DNA from: Caldifarciminota bacterium
GTDB taxonomy: Bacteria > Hydrothermota > UBA3073
Length of the DNA stretch: 43,312 nt
Direction: 5' to 3'
Assembly: GCA_023129165.1 (NCBI GenBank)
Contig: JAGMCL010000082.1
Location: 1-43,312, forward strand
Part shown: in pieces, positions 24,720 to 32,739 of the stretch
Layout: the number at the start of each line of letters is the position of its first letter
Numbering within the stretch: position 1 is the stretch's first letter
The notes under the pieces: model-generated
Told to the model about the DNA's origin: nothing
The model's input: only the letters and a program-made list of their open reading frames with translations
Databases searched by the model: none
Translations under genes and position numbers: made by a program

Positions 24720-25802
24720 ATGGAACAAGCCAAAAAAGGATTAGACGTAACTCTATTACTTGTAACAGTAACCCTTCTTCTCCTGGGGTTACTTGCAATC
24801 TATTCTTCAAGCTCATTCCATGCTATTAGGAGTAAGGATAACAGTCTATTTTATATTGTAAATCAGTTAAGGCCACTTTTTATAGGAGGTCTACTTGCAT
24901 TAATATTAAGTAAGATAAATTACAAAATTTGGGGAAAACTTTCGCCGGTCTTTCTGTTATTTGCCTTGTTTTTACTCTTCTATGTTGTATATTTCAGCAA
25001 ACCAATAAATGATGTTCAGAGATGGATAAAAATTGGTGGTGTGTCCATACAACCCAGTGAATTTGCCAAGATAGCAATTATTCTCTGGCTTTCCTATTAT
25101 CTCACCAGATACAGGGAAAAGATAAAAAGGCTGTGTTGGCTTTTACCAGTGGTTTTGGTCTCTTCTGCTGTAATTGTTTTACTCATACTTGAGCCATCTT
25201 TTGGTGTGGCGTTCACAATCTGCCTCTCTGTGTTAATCCTGATGTTTGTTGGAGAGGTTAAAATGAAATATATTATTATCTTTACAGGTCTTGTTGGAAT
25301 CATGTTATTATTAAGTATGTCCAAAACTCCATATGCAAAAACACGGTTTGATAATTATTTATCAGGTGAGGTATATCAGGTAACCCAGTCTATGCAAGCC
25401 ATAGGCTCGGGTGGAATTTTTGGTGTGGGTCTTGGACAGGGTAAAGAGAAATTATTCTTTTTACCTTACCCACATACAGATTTTATCTTCGCAAGTTTTG
25501 CAGAGGAAATTGGTTTGGTTGGTTCTATTCTGATATTGGGTCTTTTTTCTATATTCTTTTTACGAGGGATAAGAATATCCGCACATGCTCCAACAAAATT
25601 TGGGAGTCTTCTTGCATTTGGGCTATCCTTAAACATATTTCTCTCAGCGCTACTACACATAGGTGTTGCTTCTGGTTTAATTCCAACCACCGGTATTCCT
25701 TTGCCGTTTATATCATATGGAGGAAGTTCACTTGTAGTCAACCTTGTATCTGTAGGAATACTTCTGAATATATCAAAACAGGGAAAAGTGTTGAATAGTT
25801 GA
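24720..25802 (+). CDS. ftsW: Peptidoglycan glycosyltransferase FtsW
   Basis: A SEDS-family inner-membrane glycosyltransferase (360 residues from this ATG) that polymerises septal glycan with FtsI. Motifs: LLGLLAIYSSSSFHA in the first membrane span, W-I-K-I-G-G-V-S-I-Q-P-S-E-FAKIA, YQVTQSMQAIGSGGIFGVGLGQG, LPYPHTDFIFASFAEEIGL and PTTGIPLPFISYGGSSL. An in-frame TTG at 24702 would overlap murD; the ATG is preferred. The stop codon lies inside a TTGAATAGTTGA word that opens the stop-rich tract downstream. Confidence 0.96.
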   Translation: MEQAKKGLDVTLLLVTVTLLLLGLLAIYSSSSFHAIRSKDNSLFYIVNQLRPLFIGGLLALILSKINYKIWGKLSPVFLLFALFLLFYVVYFSKPINDVQRWIKIGGVSIQPSEFAKIAIILWLSYYLTRYREKIKRLCWLLPVVLVSSAVIVLLILEPSFGVAFTICLSVLILMFVGEVKMKYIIIFTGLVGIMLLLSMSKTPYAKTRFDNYLSGEVYQVTQSMQAIGSGGIFGVGLGQGKEKLFFLPYPHTDFIFASFAEEIGLVGSILILGLFSIFFLRGIRISAHAPTKFGSLLAFGLSLNIFLSALLHIGVASGLIPTTGIPLPFISYGGSSLVVNLVSVGILLNISKQGKVLNS

Positions 25803-25895
25803 ATAGTTAATTAGTTGAATAGTTAATTAGTTGAATAGTTAATTGGTTGAATAGTTGTTTAGTTGAATAGTTGATTGGTTGATTGGTTGAATGTT
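25788..25895 (+). repeat. 4-nt-stepped stop-codon tract after ftsW
   Basis: A run of TTGA-ATAG-TTAA-TTAG words begins inside the last codons of ftsW. Successive stop codons (TGA, TAG, TAA, TAG) occur every 4 nt, so each reading frame meets a stop within about 12 nt. Similar tracts follow murF, murB, ftsA and lpxA. Confidence 0.9.
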
Positions 25896-25997
25896 TAATG
25901 TGGAATGTGAGAAGCATATGGCGTAAGGCGATTGACGAGTACCAGAGTATATCAGTATATCAGCAGATCAGTAGGCAGAATATCAGATTATCAGGAG

Positions 25998-26209
25998 GTA
26001 GGAGCAACATCCTCGTTGAGATAATTTAATCGGGGTTAGGAAACCCCTCCTACAAAAAGGAAGGTAGGAGAAACGGAAAAACGGTGAATTGCGAATTTCT
26101 AATTACAAATATCTAATTTATAAATGAACCCAACAAATTTATCCCGTGAAATGCGACTTGTCCCGTGAATTGTCTAACTATTTCATCGGGAAGCATATTT
26201 CACTGGGAC
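25998..26209 (+). repeat. REP-like hairpin pair and inverted 67-nt palindrome upstream of murG
   Basis: REP-like elements: 25998-26022 (plus strand, GCAACATCCTCGTTG) and about 26030-26054 (minus strand, GGGGTT/AACCCC stem), facing each other. 26143-26209 is the exact reverse complement of 13157-13223, a two-level nested palindrome. The ftsW-murG spacer contains no gene. Confidence 0.9.
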
Positions 26210-26227
26210 TAAATAAACCAAACAATT

Positions 26228-27277
26228 ATGAAGGTTCTAATAGCAACTGGGGGAACGGGTGGACATATATTTGTAGCTCTTGCATTAGCTCGTGAGTTGA
26301 ATAAGTATGGTATTAATACAGTTTTTACAGCATCAGGTAACCAGGATGATTTTAAGGAATGGCCTTGCTATTACATACATATGAAAGGGCTTTTGGGGAA
26401 AAATATTATGAAGAAGTTAATGTTCCCATTCTCATTTTCTTTATCGATGGTGGAGTCATTTCTTGTAATTGTCAAGGAGAGACCACAGGCAGTACTTGGT
26501 ACGGGTAGCTATCCTTCGGTTACACCGGCTCTTGCATCGAAGTTCTTTCTCATACCTTTATTTATTACAGAGATAGATTCTGTACCTGGTATGGCAACAA
26601 GATTGCTCTCGTTTTTTGCCTCAAGGATTTACTTGTGTTATAAGGATGCAACAAGATGGTTGCCAAAAAGCAAAATAAGGGTGTTCGGCTGTCCGGTGAG
26701 GGCGTTAAGGTTCATAAATAACAATACAGCAAAAGAAGAGCTCGGTTTTAATTCCAGTTTACCTTTAGTTTTTGTATTCGGAGGTTCAAGCGGAGCAAGA
26801 AGAATAAATAATCTAATGGTTAATTTAGTGCCCCAGTTAGGGGGTATTCAGTTTCTTTTATCTACAGGTATAAGGGATTATAATGAAATAAGCGAAAAGT
26901 TGGAAGGTTATAATAATGTGAAGATATATCCATTTATTGATGATATGGGACTTGGTTACAGTGCAGCAGATTTGTTAATATCAAGGGCAGGAGCACTAAC
27001 CCTTGCAGAAATCATTAAATTTAAAAAACCTGCTATTTTGATACCATTTCCCTATGCGACACTACAACATCAATATAGAAATGCCAGGTCTCTTGAGGAG
27101 ATGGGTTGTGTAAGGGTAATAACTGAAAAGGTTCTTTCGGCTGAGAAGTTGAAAGAAGAGATAGAAGATTTAATAGAGGATGCTGACCTAAGAAAGACTA
27201 TGACAAACTGTTTTCCTGATGCAAATAATGGGGCAAAGAATATTTCCAAAGATATAGCTAAATGTTTAGGCATATAA
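26228..27277 (+). CDS. murG: UDP-GlcNAc--lipid I N-acetylglucosaminyltransferase MurG
   Basis: A 349-residue GT28-family enzyme on the inner face of the membrane that makes lipid II. It has the first glycine loop ATGGTGGHIFVALALA, AVLGTGSYPSVTPALA, SVPGMATRLLS, the second loop VFGGSSGARRIN, SRAGALTLAEI, and PYATLQHQYRNA near the C-terminus. Two conserved stretches are altered: the usual GGYxS reads GSYPS, and the usual E-Q-N (N-x-x-x-G) segment reads E115-I-D117-SVPG. MurC overlaps its end by 16 nt, so the two are translationally coupled. No Shine-Dalgarno is visible. Confidence 0.95.
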   Translation: MKVLIATGGTGGHIFVALALARELNKYGINTVFTASGNQDDFKEWPCYYIHMKGLLGKNIMKKLMFPFSFSLSMVESFLVIVKERPQAVLGTGSYPSVTPALASKFFLIPLFITEIDSVPGMATRLLSFFASRIYLCYKDATRWLPKSKIRVFGCPVRALRFINNNTAKEELGFNSSLPLVFVFGGSSGARRINNLMVNLVPQLGGIQFLLSTGIRDYNEISEKLEGYNNVKIYPFIDDMGLGYSAADLLISRAGALTLAEIIKFKKPAILIPFPYATLQHQYRNARSLEEMGCVRVITEKVLSAEKLKEEIEDLIEDADLRKTMTNCFPDANNGAKNISKDIAKCLGI

Positions 27278-28617
27278 ATCATATACATTTCGTTGGTATT
27301 GGCGGCTCTGGAATGAGTGGAATTGCAGAGGTACTTATTCACTCAGGTTATAAGGTTACAGGGTCTGATATAAAAAGGTCAGCTGTAACCGATAGACTTA
27401 CGAGACTCGGTGCAGCTATAGTGTACAGGCATAGAGGAGAAAATGTAAAGAATTCAGAAGTGCTTGTTTATTCGTCCGCAATAAAGTATTCCAACCCTGA
27501 AATCGTGGCTGCTCAAATGAAGGGAATACCAATTATACCAAGAGCAGAAATGCTTGGTGAGTTAATGAGAATGAAACAGGGTATAGCCATTGCGGGAACG
27601 CATGGGAAGACAACCACAACCTCGATTGTTGCCAGAATACTTGAATTTTCTGGTTATGACCCTACTGTTGTAGTTGGAGGTAGAATAAAGAATATAGGAA
27701 CGGGTGGAAAACTTGGAGAAGGCGAGTATTTTGTATGTGAAGCAGATGAGAGTGACCGGTCTTTTTTATGTTTATCTCCAGTAATATCAATGATAACATC
27801 AATTGACGCTGATCATCTTGATAAGTACAAGGATATTGAGGAAATAAAAGCTGCATTTGTTGAGTTTGCTAATAGAGTTCCTTTTTATGGGTTTTTAATA
27901 CTTGCTTATGATGATGAAAACGTTAAGGGTATAATAGAGAAGGTGAGAAGAAGAACCATTACATATGGTCTTTCTCGAGGTGTGAATGTGCTAGGATATG
28001 ACTTGTCTCTTGGTGTGACCTCAGAATTTAGTGTGAAGAAGAATAGGGATAAAATTGGTAGGTTCTCTTTTCCCCTTCCGGGTAAGCACTATGTAACAAA
28101 TGCTGTTGGTGCAATAGCCCTTGGTTTAGAATTGGAGATTCCAGGAGGTTGTTTGAGAGATGCAGTTGCAGGTTTTGAAGGAGTGGAAAGGAGATTTGAA
28201 TTCATCAGGAAAGAGAATATTAAAATTATAGATGATTATGCCCATCATCCAAAGGAAATAGAGGAAACTATAAAAGCCGCGAGACTTATACAGGATAAGA
28301 GGATAATTGTTATATTTCAACCACACCTCTACTCAAGGACCTTTAAACTTCTTGATGGTTTTGCAAAAAGTTTGGGTATGGCAGACGAAGTTATAGTAAC
28401 GGATATATATCCTGCCAGAGAGGAGCCAATTCCCGGGGTAACTGGAAAGATTATTGTAGATAAGATGATTAAAAATGGAAAAAAGGCTTTGTATATCCAG
28501 GAAAGTAGGGAGATAGCGAAATATGTTAAAAAAATGGTAAAGAGAGACGATATGATTCTAACACTTGGGGCAGGTAATATCCGAAAGGTAGCATTAGAAA
28601 TTAATAAAATCCTATGA
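27262..28617 (+). CDS. murC: UDP-N-acetylmuramate--L-alanine ligase
   Basis: A 451-residue Mur ligase catalysing the first stem-peptide addition. It has HFVGIGGSGMSGIAEVL (UDP site), GTHGKTTTTS (ATP loop), EADESDRSFL, SIDADHLD, GVERRFE, DDYAHHPKEIE, FQPHLYSRT and YPAREEPIPGVTG. Length is normal. The start overlaps murG by 16 nt and the stop overlaps the murB ATG by 4 nt, giving a tight murG-murC-murB unit without repeats between the genes. Confidence 0.97.
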   Translation: MFRHINHIHFVGIGGSGMSGIAEVLIHSGYKVTGSDIKRSAVTDRLTRLGAAIVYRHRGENVKNSEVLVYSSAIKYSNPEIVAAQMKGIPIIPRAEMLGELMRMKQGIAIAGTHGKTTTTSIVARILEFSGYDPTVVVGGRIKNIGTGGKLGEGEYFVCEADESDRSFLCLSPVISMITSIDADHLDKYKDIEEIKAAFVEFANRVPFYGFLILAYDDENVKGIIEKVRRRTITYGLSRGVNVLGYDLSLGVTSEFSVKKNRDKIGRFSFPLPGKHYVTNAVGAIALGLELEIPGGCLRDAVAGFEGVERRFEFIRKENIKIIDDYAHHPKEIEETIKAARLIQDKRIIVIFQPHLYSRTFKLLDGFAKSLGMADEVIVTDIYPAREEPIPGVTGKIIVDKMIKNGKKALYIQESREIAKYVKKMVKRDDMILTLGAGNIRKVALEINKIL

Positions 28618-29456
28618 AATTACTTCAGAATGAACCACTAAGGCATCACACGACTATGGGTGTTGGGGGAAATGCAAGAATGTTCGCATATCCTGAGACA
28701 TTCGATGAATTTCTCATGCTCCTTAAGGAAAGATATTTCATCATTGGAAGGGGTAGTAATCTTATATTTACTGACAATAATTTCGATGGTACAGTTATAT
28801 CTTTGGAAAAATGTTTTAATGCACTTTCTTTTGAACAAATCGACAGTAAAAGGAAACTTGTAAAAGTTGGGGGTGGAGTTTCCCTTAAGAGACTTCTTAG
28901 AGAGTGTGTAAGAGAAGGGTTACATGGACTTGAATTTCTATGGGGAGTTCCTGGAAGTGTGGGGGGGGCTTGTCACACAAATACAGGTGCATTTGGTTCT
29001 TCATTTCTTGAATATATCAAGGAGATACAAATTGTAAATCAAGATGATAAAGGCATTAAATCCCTAAAAAGGGAGGATATTATCTTCTCAGATAGAGTTG
29101 GCGTTAAGTCTGTAATTGTAATAGATGCCCTCCTCATACTTGAAAGGGGTGAATCAGAAGAAAGATTGTCAGAATTTCGTAAATGGCGACGCGGACATCA
29201 ACCAATTGATAAAAAAACAGCAGGATGCATTTTCAAAAACCCTCCAGGAGATTATGCAGGCAGGCTAATTGAGAAGGTGGGATTAAAAGGAGAAAGAATT
29301 GGTGATGCTGGAATATCCGAAAAACATGCAAATTTCATAGTCAACTTTGGGAAAGCGACATTTAGAGATATTTTGTCTCTAATAGAAATGATGAGTGAAA
29401 AGGTTTTTGAGATGTTTGGAGTAAAACTTGAGTTAGAGGTTGAGATTGTAGGATAA
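28614..29456 (+). CDS. murB: UDP-N-acetylenolpyruvoylglucosamine reductase
   Basis: A 280-residue FAD/NADPH enzyme forming UDP-MurNAc. It has LRHHTTMGVGGNA, GRGSNLIF (FAD site), LHGLEFLWGVPGSVGGACHTNTGAFG, WRRGHQPI, and the catalytic segment TAGCIFKNPPGDYAGRLIE...GISEKHANFIVN. The proton donor normally written S in (S)AGSxFKNP is cysteine here (Cys205); cysteine in this place can retain function in this enzyme class. The C-terminal Glu lies in LELEVEIVG. Its ATG overlaps murC by 4 nt. Confidence 0.96.
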   Translation: MKLLQNEPLRHHTTMGVGGNARMFAYPETFDEFLMLLKERYFIIGRGSNLIFTDNNFDGTVISLEKCFNALSFEQIDSKRKLVKVGGGVSLKRLLRECVREGLHGLEFLWGVPGSVGGACHTNTGAFGSSFLEYIKEIQIVNQDDKGIKSLKREDIIFSDRVGVKSVIVIDALLILERGESEERLSEFRKWRRGHQPIDKKTAGCIFKNPPGDYAGRLIEKVGLKGERIGDAGISEKHANFIVNFGKATFRDILSLIEMMSEKVFEMFGVKLELEVEIVG

Positions 29457-29579
29457 AAGTTGATTAGTTGAATAGTTAATTAGTTGAATGTTGGTGAGAG
29501 GTTTTAGGATACAGGTGTTAGGTGGTAGGAGTCTCACCTTTGGCGGGGCGATAGGTAGGAGCAACGTCCTCGTTGCGAA
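29457..29579 (+). repeat. Stop-rich tract and REP-like hairpins after murB
   Basis: GTTGATTAGTTGAATAGTTA begins 2 nt after the murB stop. REP-like elements lie at 29525-29552 (GTAGGAGTCTCACC..., stem partly decayed) and 29555-29579 (GCAAC/GTTGC). Next come TCTAATTTCTAATTAAAT and CAGACTGAAGACCGCAGAC tracts. No gene (and so no ftsQ or ddl) lies between murB and ftsA. Confidence 0.85.
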
Positions 29580-29673
29580 GAGCGAATTTCTAATTTCTAA
29601 TTAAATACAAATGACTAATGTCAAAAGGAAAAGACCGCAGACTGAAGACCGCAGACAGCAGACTGAAGAAAAA

Positions 29674-29849
29674 TGACCCTGATGAAATAGATACCCCGTT
29701 GAATAGCTTCCTGCAGAAATAGCTCCCCCATGGAGTAGTTTACACACTCCACGGGGCGAGAAGCATTTCACAGGACAAGTCGCTTCCACCGTAATGTAAT
29801 AAAGTGAAACATTACATATGGCAGGCAGGGCAGGCTACATTTCACAGGG
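29674..29849 (+). repeat. Four-level nested palindrome block, copy 2
   Basis: Identical to 10474-10645 over 172 nt. Arms, outermost first: 29677-29688 with 29839-29849 (CCCTGATGAAAT/ATTTCACAGGG); 29694-29703 with 29784-29789 (CCCCGTTGAA/TTCCAC, right arm interrupted); 29710-29720 with 29765-29774 (CCTGCAGAAAT/ATTTCACAGG); 29726-29736 with 29746-29756 (CCCCATGGAGT/ACTCCACGGGG). A further hairpin, GTAATGT (29791-29797) with ACATTAC (29809-29815), interrupts the second-level right arm. Confidence 0.9.
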
Positions 29850-29969
29850 CAAGCAGGGCAGGCAGGGTAAACGGGATAAATAAAGATAATAACTAATGTC
29901 TAATGACGAATGACTAAATAATCAATCTTCAATAGTCAATCGTAAATTGTCAATTATTCAGGGGGAATT

Positions 29970-31199
29970 ATGAAGAATGAAATTATTGCTGGGCTTGACC
30001 TCGGCACAACAAAGGTTGCTTGTATTATAGCCAACGTTATACAAAAGAACAATGTCGAGATAATAGGATTAGGAATTAGTCCCTCAACAGGTTTGAGAAG
30101 AGGAATAGTGGTCAATCTCGAAAGAACTACAGAGTCTGTCAGAAATGCAGTAAATGAGGCAGAGAAAATGGCGGGGATAAAGCTCACACAGGCATATACC
30201 GGTATTGCAGGAGACCATATAAGGGGTCAGACCTCAAGAGGGGTTATTGCAATATCAAGACCTACAAAGGAGATTAGTAAATCAGATATTGACAGGGTGA
30301 TAGAACAAGCAAAGGCAGTCTCTATACCCATGGATAGGGAAATAATACATGCAATCCCACAGGGGTTTATCGTTGATGACCAACCTGGCATAAAAGATCC
30401 GGCAGGAATGTCAGGAGTGAGACTCGAGGCAGACGTCCATATAGTAACTGGTGCAGTTACATCGGCACAGAATATATACAGGTCGGTTGAGAAAGCTGGA
30501 ATTCAGGTAAGGGATCTTGTCCTGCAACCCATTGCCTCAAGCTATGCTGTAATAGACCCTGAAGAAAAGGAACTTGGTGTAGCACTAATTGATGTAGGCG
30601 GAGGAACAACAGATACTGCACTGTTCTATGATGGCACCATAAGAGATACTTTCGTTATTGGACTCGGTGGTGTAAATGTAACAAATGATATTGCTGTAGG
30701 ATTGAGGACACCCAGGATGTATGCTGAAGAGATAAAGATAGGTCAGGGTGTGGCGAGAAATAACCTGGTAGGTGATACTGAAACAATAGACGTTCCTGGT
30801 ATCGGAGGAAGGCCAGATAGAAAAATAAAACGTAAGCTTCTTGCCAGCATAATACAACCCAGGCTTGAAGAGATATTCACACTCGTATATAGAGAACTTC
30901 GTAGAAGTGACTATATAGATCTCATATCAGCGGGTATAGTATTGACAGGTGGGGCTGCCAAGATGGATGGCATAGAAGAACTCGCCGAAAGTATCTTTGG
31001 ATTACCAACAAGGGTGGGGATTCCCAGTGGAGCAGGAAGTATGGCAGACATGGTTAGGGACCCCATACACTCTACAGGCGTAGGACTCGTTTTATATGGA
31101 TATGAACACAGAGGAAGAGCTGGTATAGGAAGGCCGGGAGTAGATGGCTCTTTGTTTACAAAAATCCTTGAGCGAATGAAAAGATGGCTTTTGGAATAA
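29970..31199 (+). CDS. ftsA: Cell division protein FtsA
   Basis: A 409-residue actin-like ATPase that tethers FtsZ to the membrane. It has IAGLDLGTTKVACI (phosphate 1), a SHS2-like insert (TGIAGDHIRGQTSRGVIAIS), ALIDVGGGTTDTALF (phosphate 2), GLGGVNVTNDIA and VLTGGAAKMDGIEELAE (adenosine site). The C-terminal FTKILERMKRWLLE is an amphipathic membrane-targeting helix. A strong GGGGGA precedes the ATG. It is separated from ftsZ by a 332-nt repeat-filled spacer rather than by the usual few bases. Confidence 0.97.
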   Translation: MKNEIIAGLDLGTTKVACIIANVIQKNNVEIIGLGISPSTGLRRGIVVNLERTTESVRNAVNEAEKMAGIKLTQAYTGIAGDHIRGQTSRGVIAISRPTKEISKSDIDRVIEQAKAVSIPMDREIIHAIPQGFIVDDQPGIKDPAGMSGVRLEADVHIVTGAVTSAQNIYRSVEKAGIQVRDLVLQPIASSYAVIDPEEKELGVALIDVGGGTTDTALFYDGTIRDTFVIGLGGVNVTNDIAVGLRTPRMYAEEIKIGQGVARNNLVGDTETIDVPGIGGRPDRKIKRKLLASIIQPRLEEIFTLVYRELRRSDYIDLISAGIVLTGGAAKMDGIEELAESIFGLPTRVGIPSGAGSMADMVRDPIHSTGVGLVLYGYEHRGRAGIGRPGVDGSLFTKILERMKRWLLE

Positions 31200-31531
31200 T
31201 TAGTTGAATAGTTGAATAGTTGATTAGTTGAATGTTAGATGTTGAATGCCAATTAAAGATTGACTATTGACAATTTACTTTTTACTTTTACCTTTTTACT
31301 TTTGACTTGTCTTTTAAGTGGTAGGAGCAACGTCCTCGTTGCGAAAAGTAGGTTAAATGTTGAATGACTAATTTGAGACCACAGACCACAGACATCAGAC
31401 AACAGACCCAAGATAAAAGACCAAAGAGAAACGGTGAAAAGGACTCTAAGACACTAAGACACAATGACTTTATTACTTAATAACTTAATAACCAATAACG
31501 AATAACTAATAACCAATAATAAGGGGGAAAT
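31200..31531 (+). repeat. Repeat-filled ftsA-ftsZ spacer
   Basis: TTAGTTGAATAGTTGAATAG stop-rich words overlap the ftsA stop. A C/T-rich ACTTTTTACTTTTACC tract (about 31277-31317) follows, then a REP-like hairpin at 31321-31345 (GCAACGTCCTCGTTGC). Next are CAGACCACAGACATCAGAC words, ACTCTAAGACACTAAGACAC, and an A/C-rich AATAACCAATAACGAATAAC leader with GGGGGA before ftsZ. No gene or clear promoter is seen. Confidence 0.8.
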
Positions 31532-32653
31532 ATGCGGTTTTTATTTCCAGATGATGGTTCGCGAAAGTGTAAGATAAAGGTTGTTGGAGTTGGAGGGGGT
31601 GGTGGTAATGCCGTTAACAGGATGATTGATGCAGGATTGAAGGGGGTAGAATTCGTCACCTGTAACACAGACATGCAGGTTCTCTCGCTTAATAGAGCTC
31701 CAATAAAGGTTCAAATCGGGGCTAAACTCACCTGTGGGCTTGGCTCAGGTGGTAATCCTGAAATAGGGAAAAAAGCAGCAGAGGAGAGCCGAGAAGATAT
31801 TAAGACCTCACTTAGGGGAGCTGATTTAGTTTTTATAGCATGTGGAATGGGAGGAGGAACCGGCACAGGGGCATCTTCTATCATTGCTGAAATAGCGAAA
31901 GAGGAGAATGCATTCGTTGTTGGGGTTATAACCAAACCTTTCCAGTTTGAAGGAAAGAAAAGGATGCAGCAGGCTCTGGAAGGCGTACGAGAGCTAAAGC
32001 AGAGATTATCTACTGTCATTGTAATACCAAACCAAAAGTTAACAGAGGTGGCTCCAAAGAATGTAACCTTTGCAGAGGCATTTAGGATGGTTGATAATAT
32101 ACTACTACTTGCAACGAGGAGTATTTCTGAATTGATTACGGAGGCGGAGCTAATAAACCTTGATTTTGCAGACATTAAGAGTGTTATGGCTGAACAGGGT
32201 AATGCAGTTATGGGTGTTGGGAGTGCTGTGGGTGAAGACAGGGCTATTCATGCAGCTGACATTGCCATAAATTGTCCCCTTCTCGAAGACTCAGACATAA
32301 GGGGTGCACGTGGAATACTTGTAAATGTAAAGGGTGGGTCTAATATGACATTACATGAGGTAGAGGATGCAGTTTCTCTTATAAAAGATACTGCAGGTGG
32401 TGATGCAAATATAATATTTGGCGCAGCTGTATCAGATAAGGAAAAGAAGCAAATCGAGGTAACAGTGATTGCTACAGGTATTGAAAGAGAAACCAAAATC
32501 GAGGGTAAGATACTGAAGAGTTACAGTCTTGAAATTCCAGCATTCCAGAGAAGAGAATTAAGAGAAGACTTGACAGGTGATAGAGAAAAACCCTCAATAT
32601 ATAGCAAAGAAGACCTTGAAATACCGACATTCATACGTAGACAGATGGATTAG
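31532..32653 (+). CDS. ftsZ: Cell division protein FtsZ, with a duplicated C-terminal peptide
   Basis: A 373-residue tubulin-like GTPase forming the division ring. GTP site GVGGGGGNAVNRM, signature G107-G-G-T-G-T-G113, T7 synergy loop N209-L-D-F-A-D214. The C-terminus is unusual. The conserved tail that binds FtsA and other partners occurs twice: SLEIPAFQRRE at 332-342 and DLEIPTFIRRQ at 361-371, separated by a short charged linker. A strong GGGGGA precedes the ATG. Inference: two partner-docking sites per subunit. Confidence 0.98.
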   Translation: MRFLFPDDGSRKCKIKVVGVGGGGGNAVNRMIDAGLKGVEFVTCNTDMQVLSLNRAPIKVQIGAKLTCGLGSGGNPEIGKKAAEESREDIKTSLRGADLVFIACGMGGGTGTGASSIIAEIAKEENAFVVGVITKPFQFEGKKRMQQALEGVRELKQRLSTVIVIPNQKLTEVAPKNVTFAEAFRMVDNILLLATRSISELITEAELINLDFADIKSVMAEQGNAVMGVGSAVGEDRAIHAADIAINCPLLEDSDIRGARGILVNVKGGSNMTLHEVEDAVSLIKDTAGGDANIIFGAAVSDKEKKQIEVTVIATGIERETKIEGKILKSYSLEIPAFQRRELREDLTGDREKPSIYSKEDLEIPTFIRRQMD

Positions 32654-32739
32654 ATAGTTCATGGACTGTAAGTATGTTATATATAATATAGAATTTAACA
32701 TCTATATGATAATATATTTTAATCTTTAACTAATAGGAT

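Noticed and set aside
29457-29969. A hidden ftsQ or ddl gene in the murB-ftsA gap
   Set aside because: No open frame of suitable length exists on the plus strand; the gap consists of repeats with many stops.
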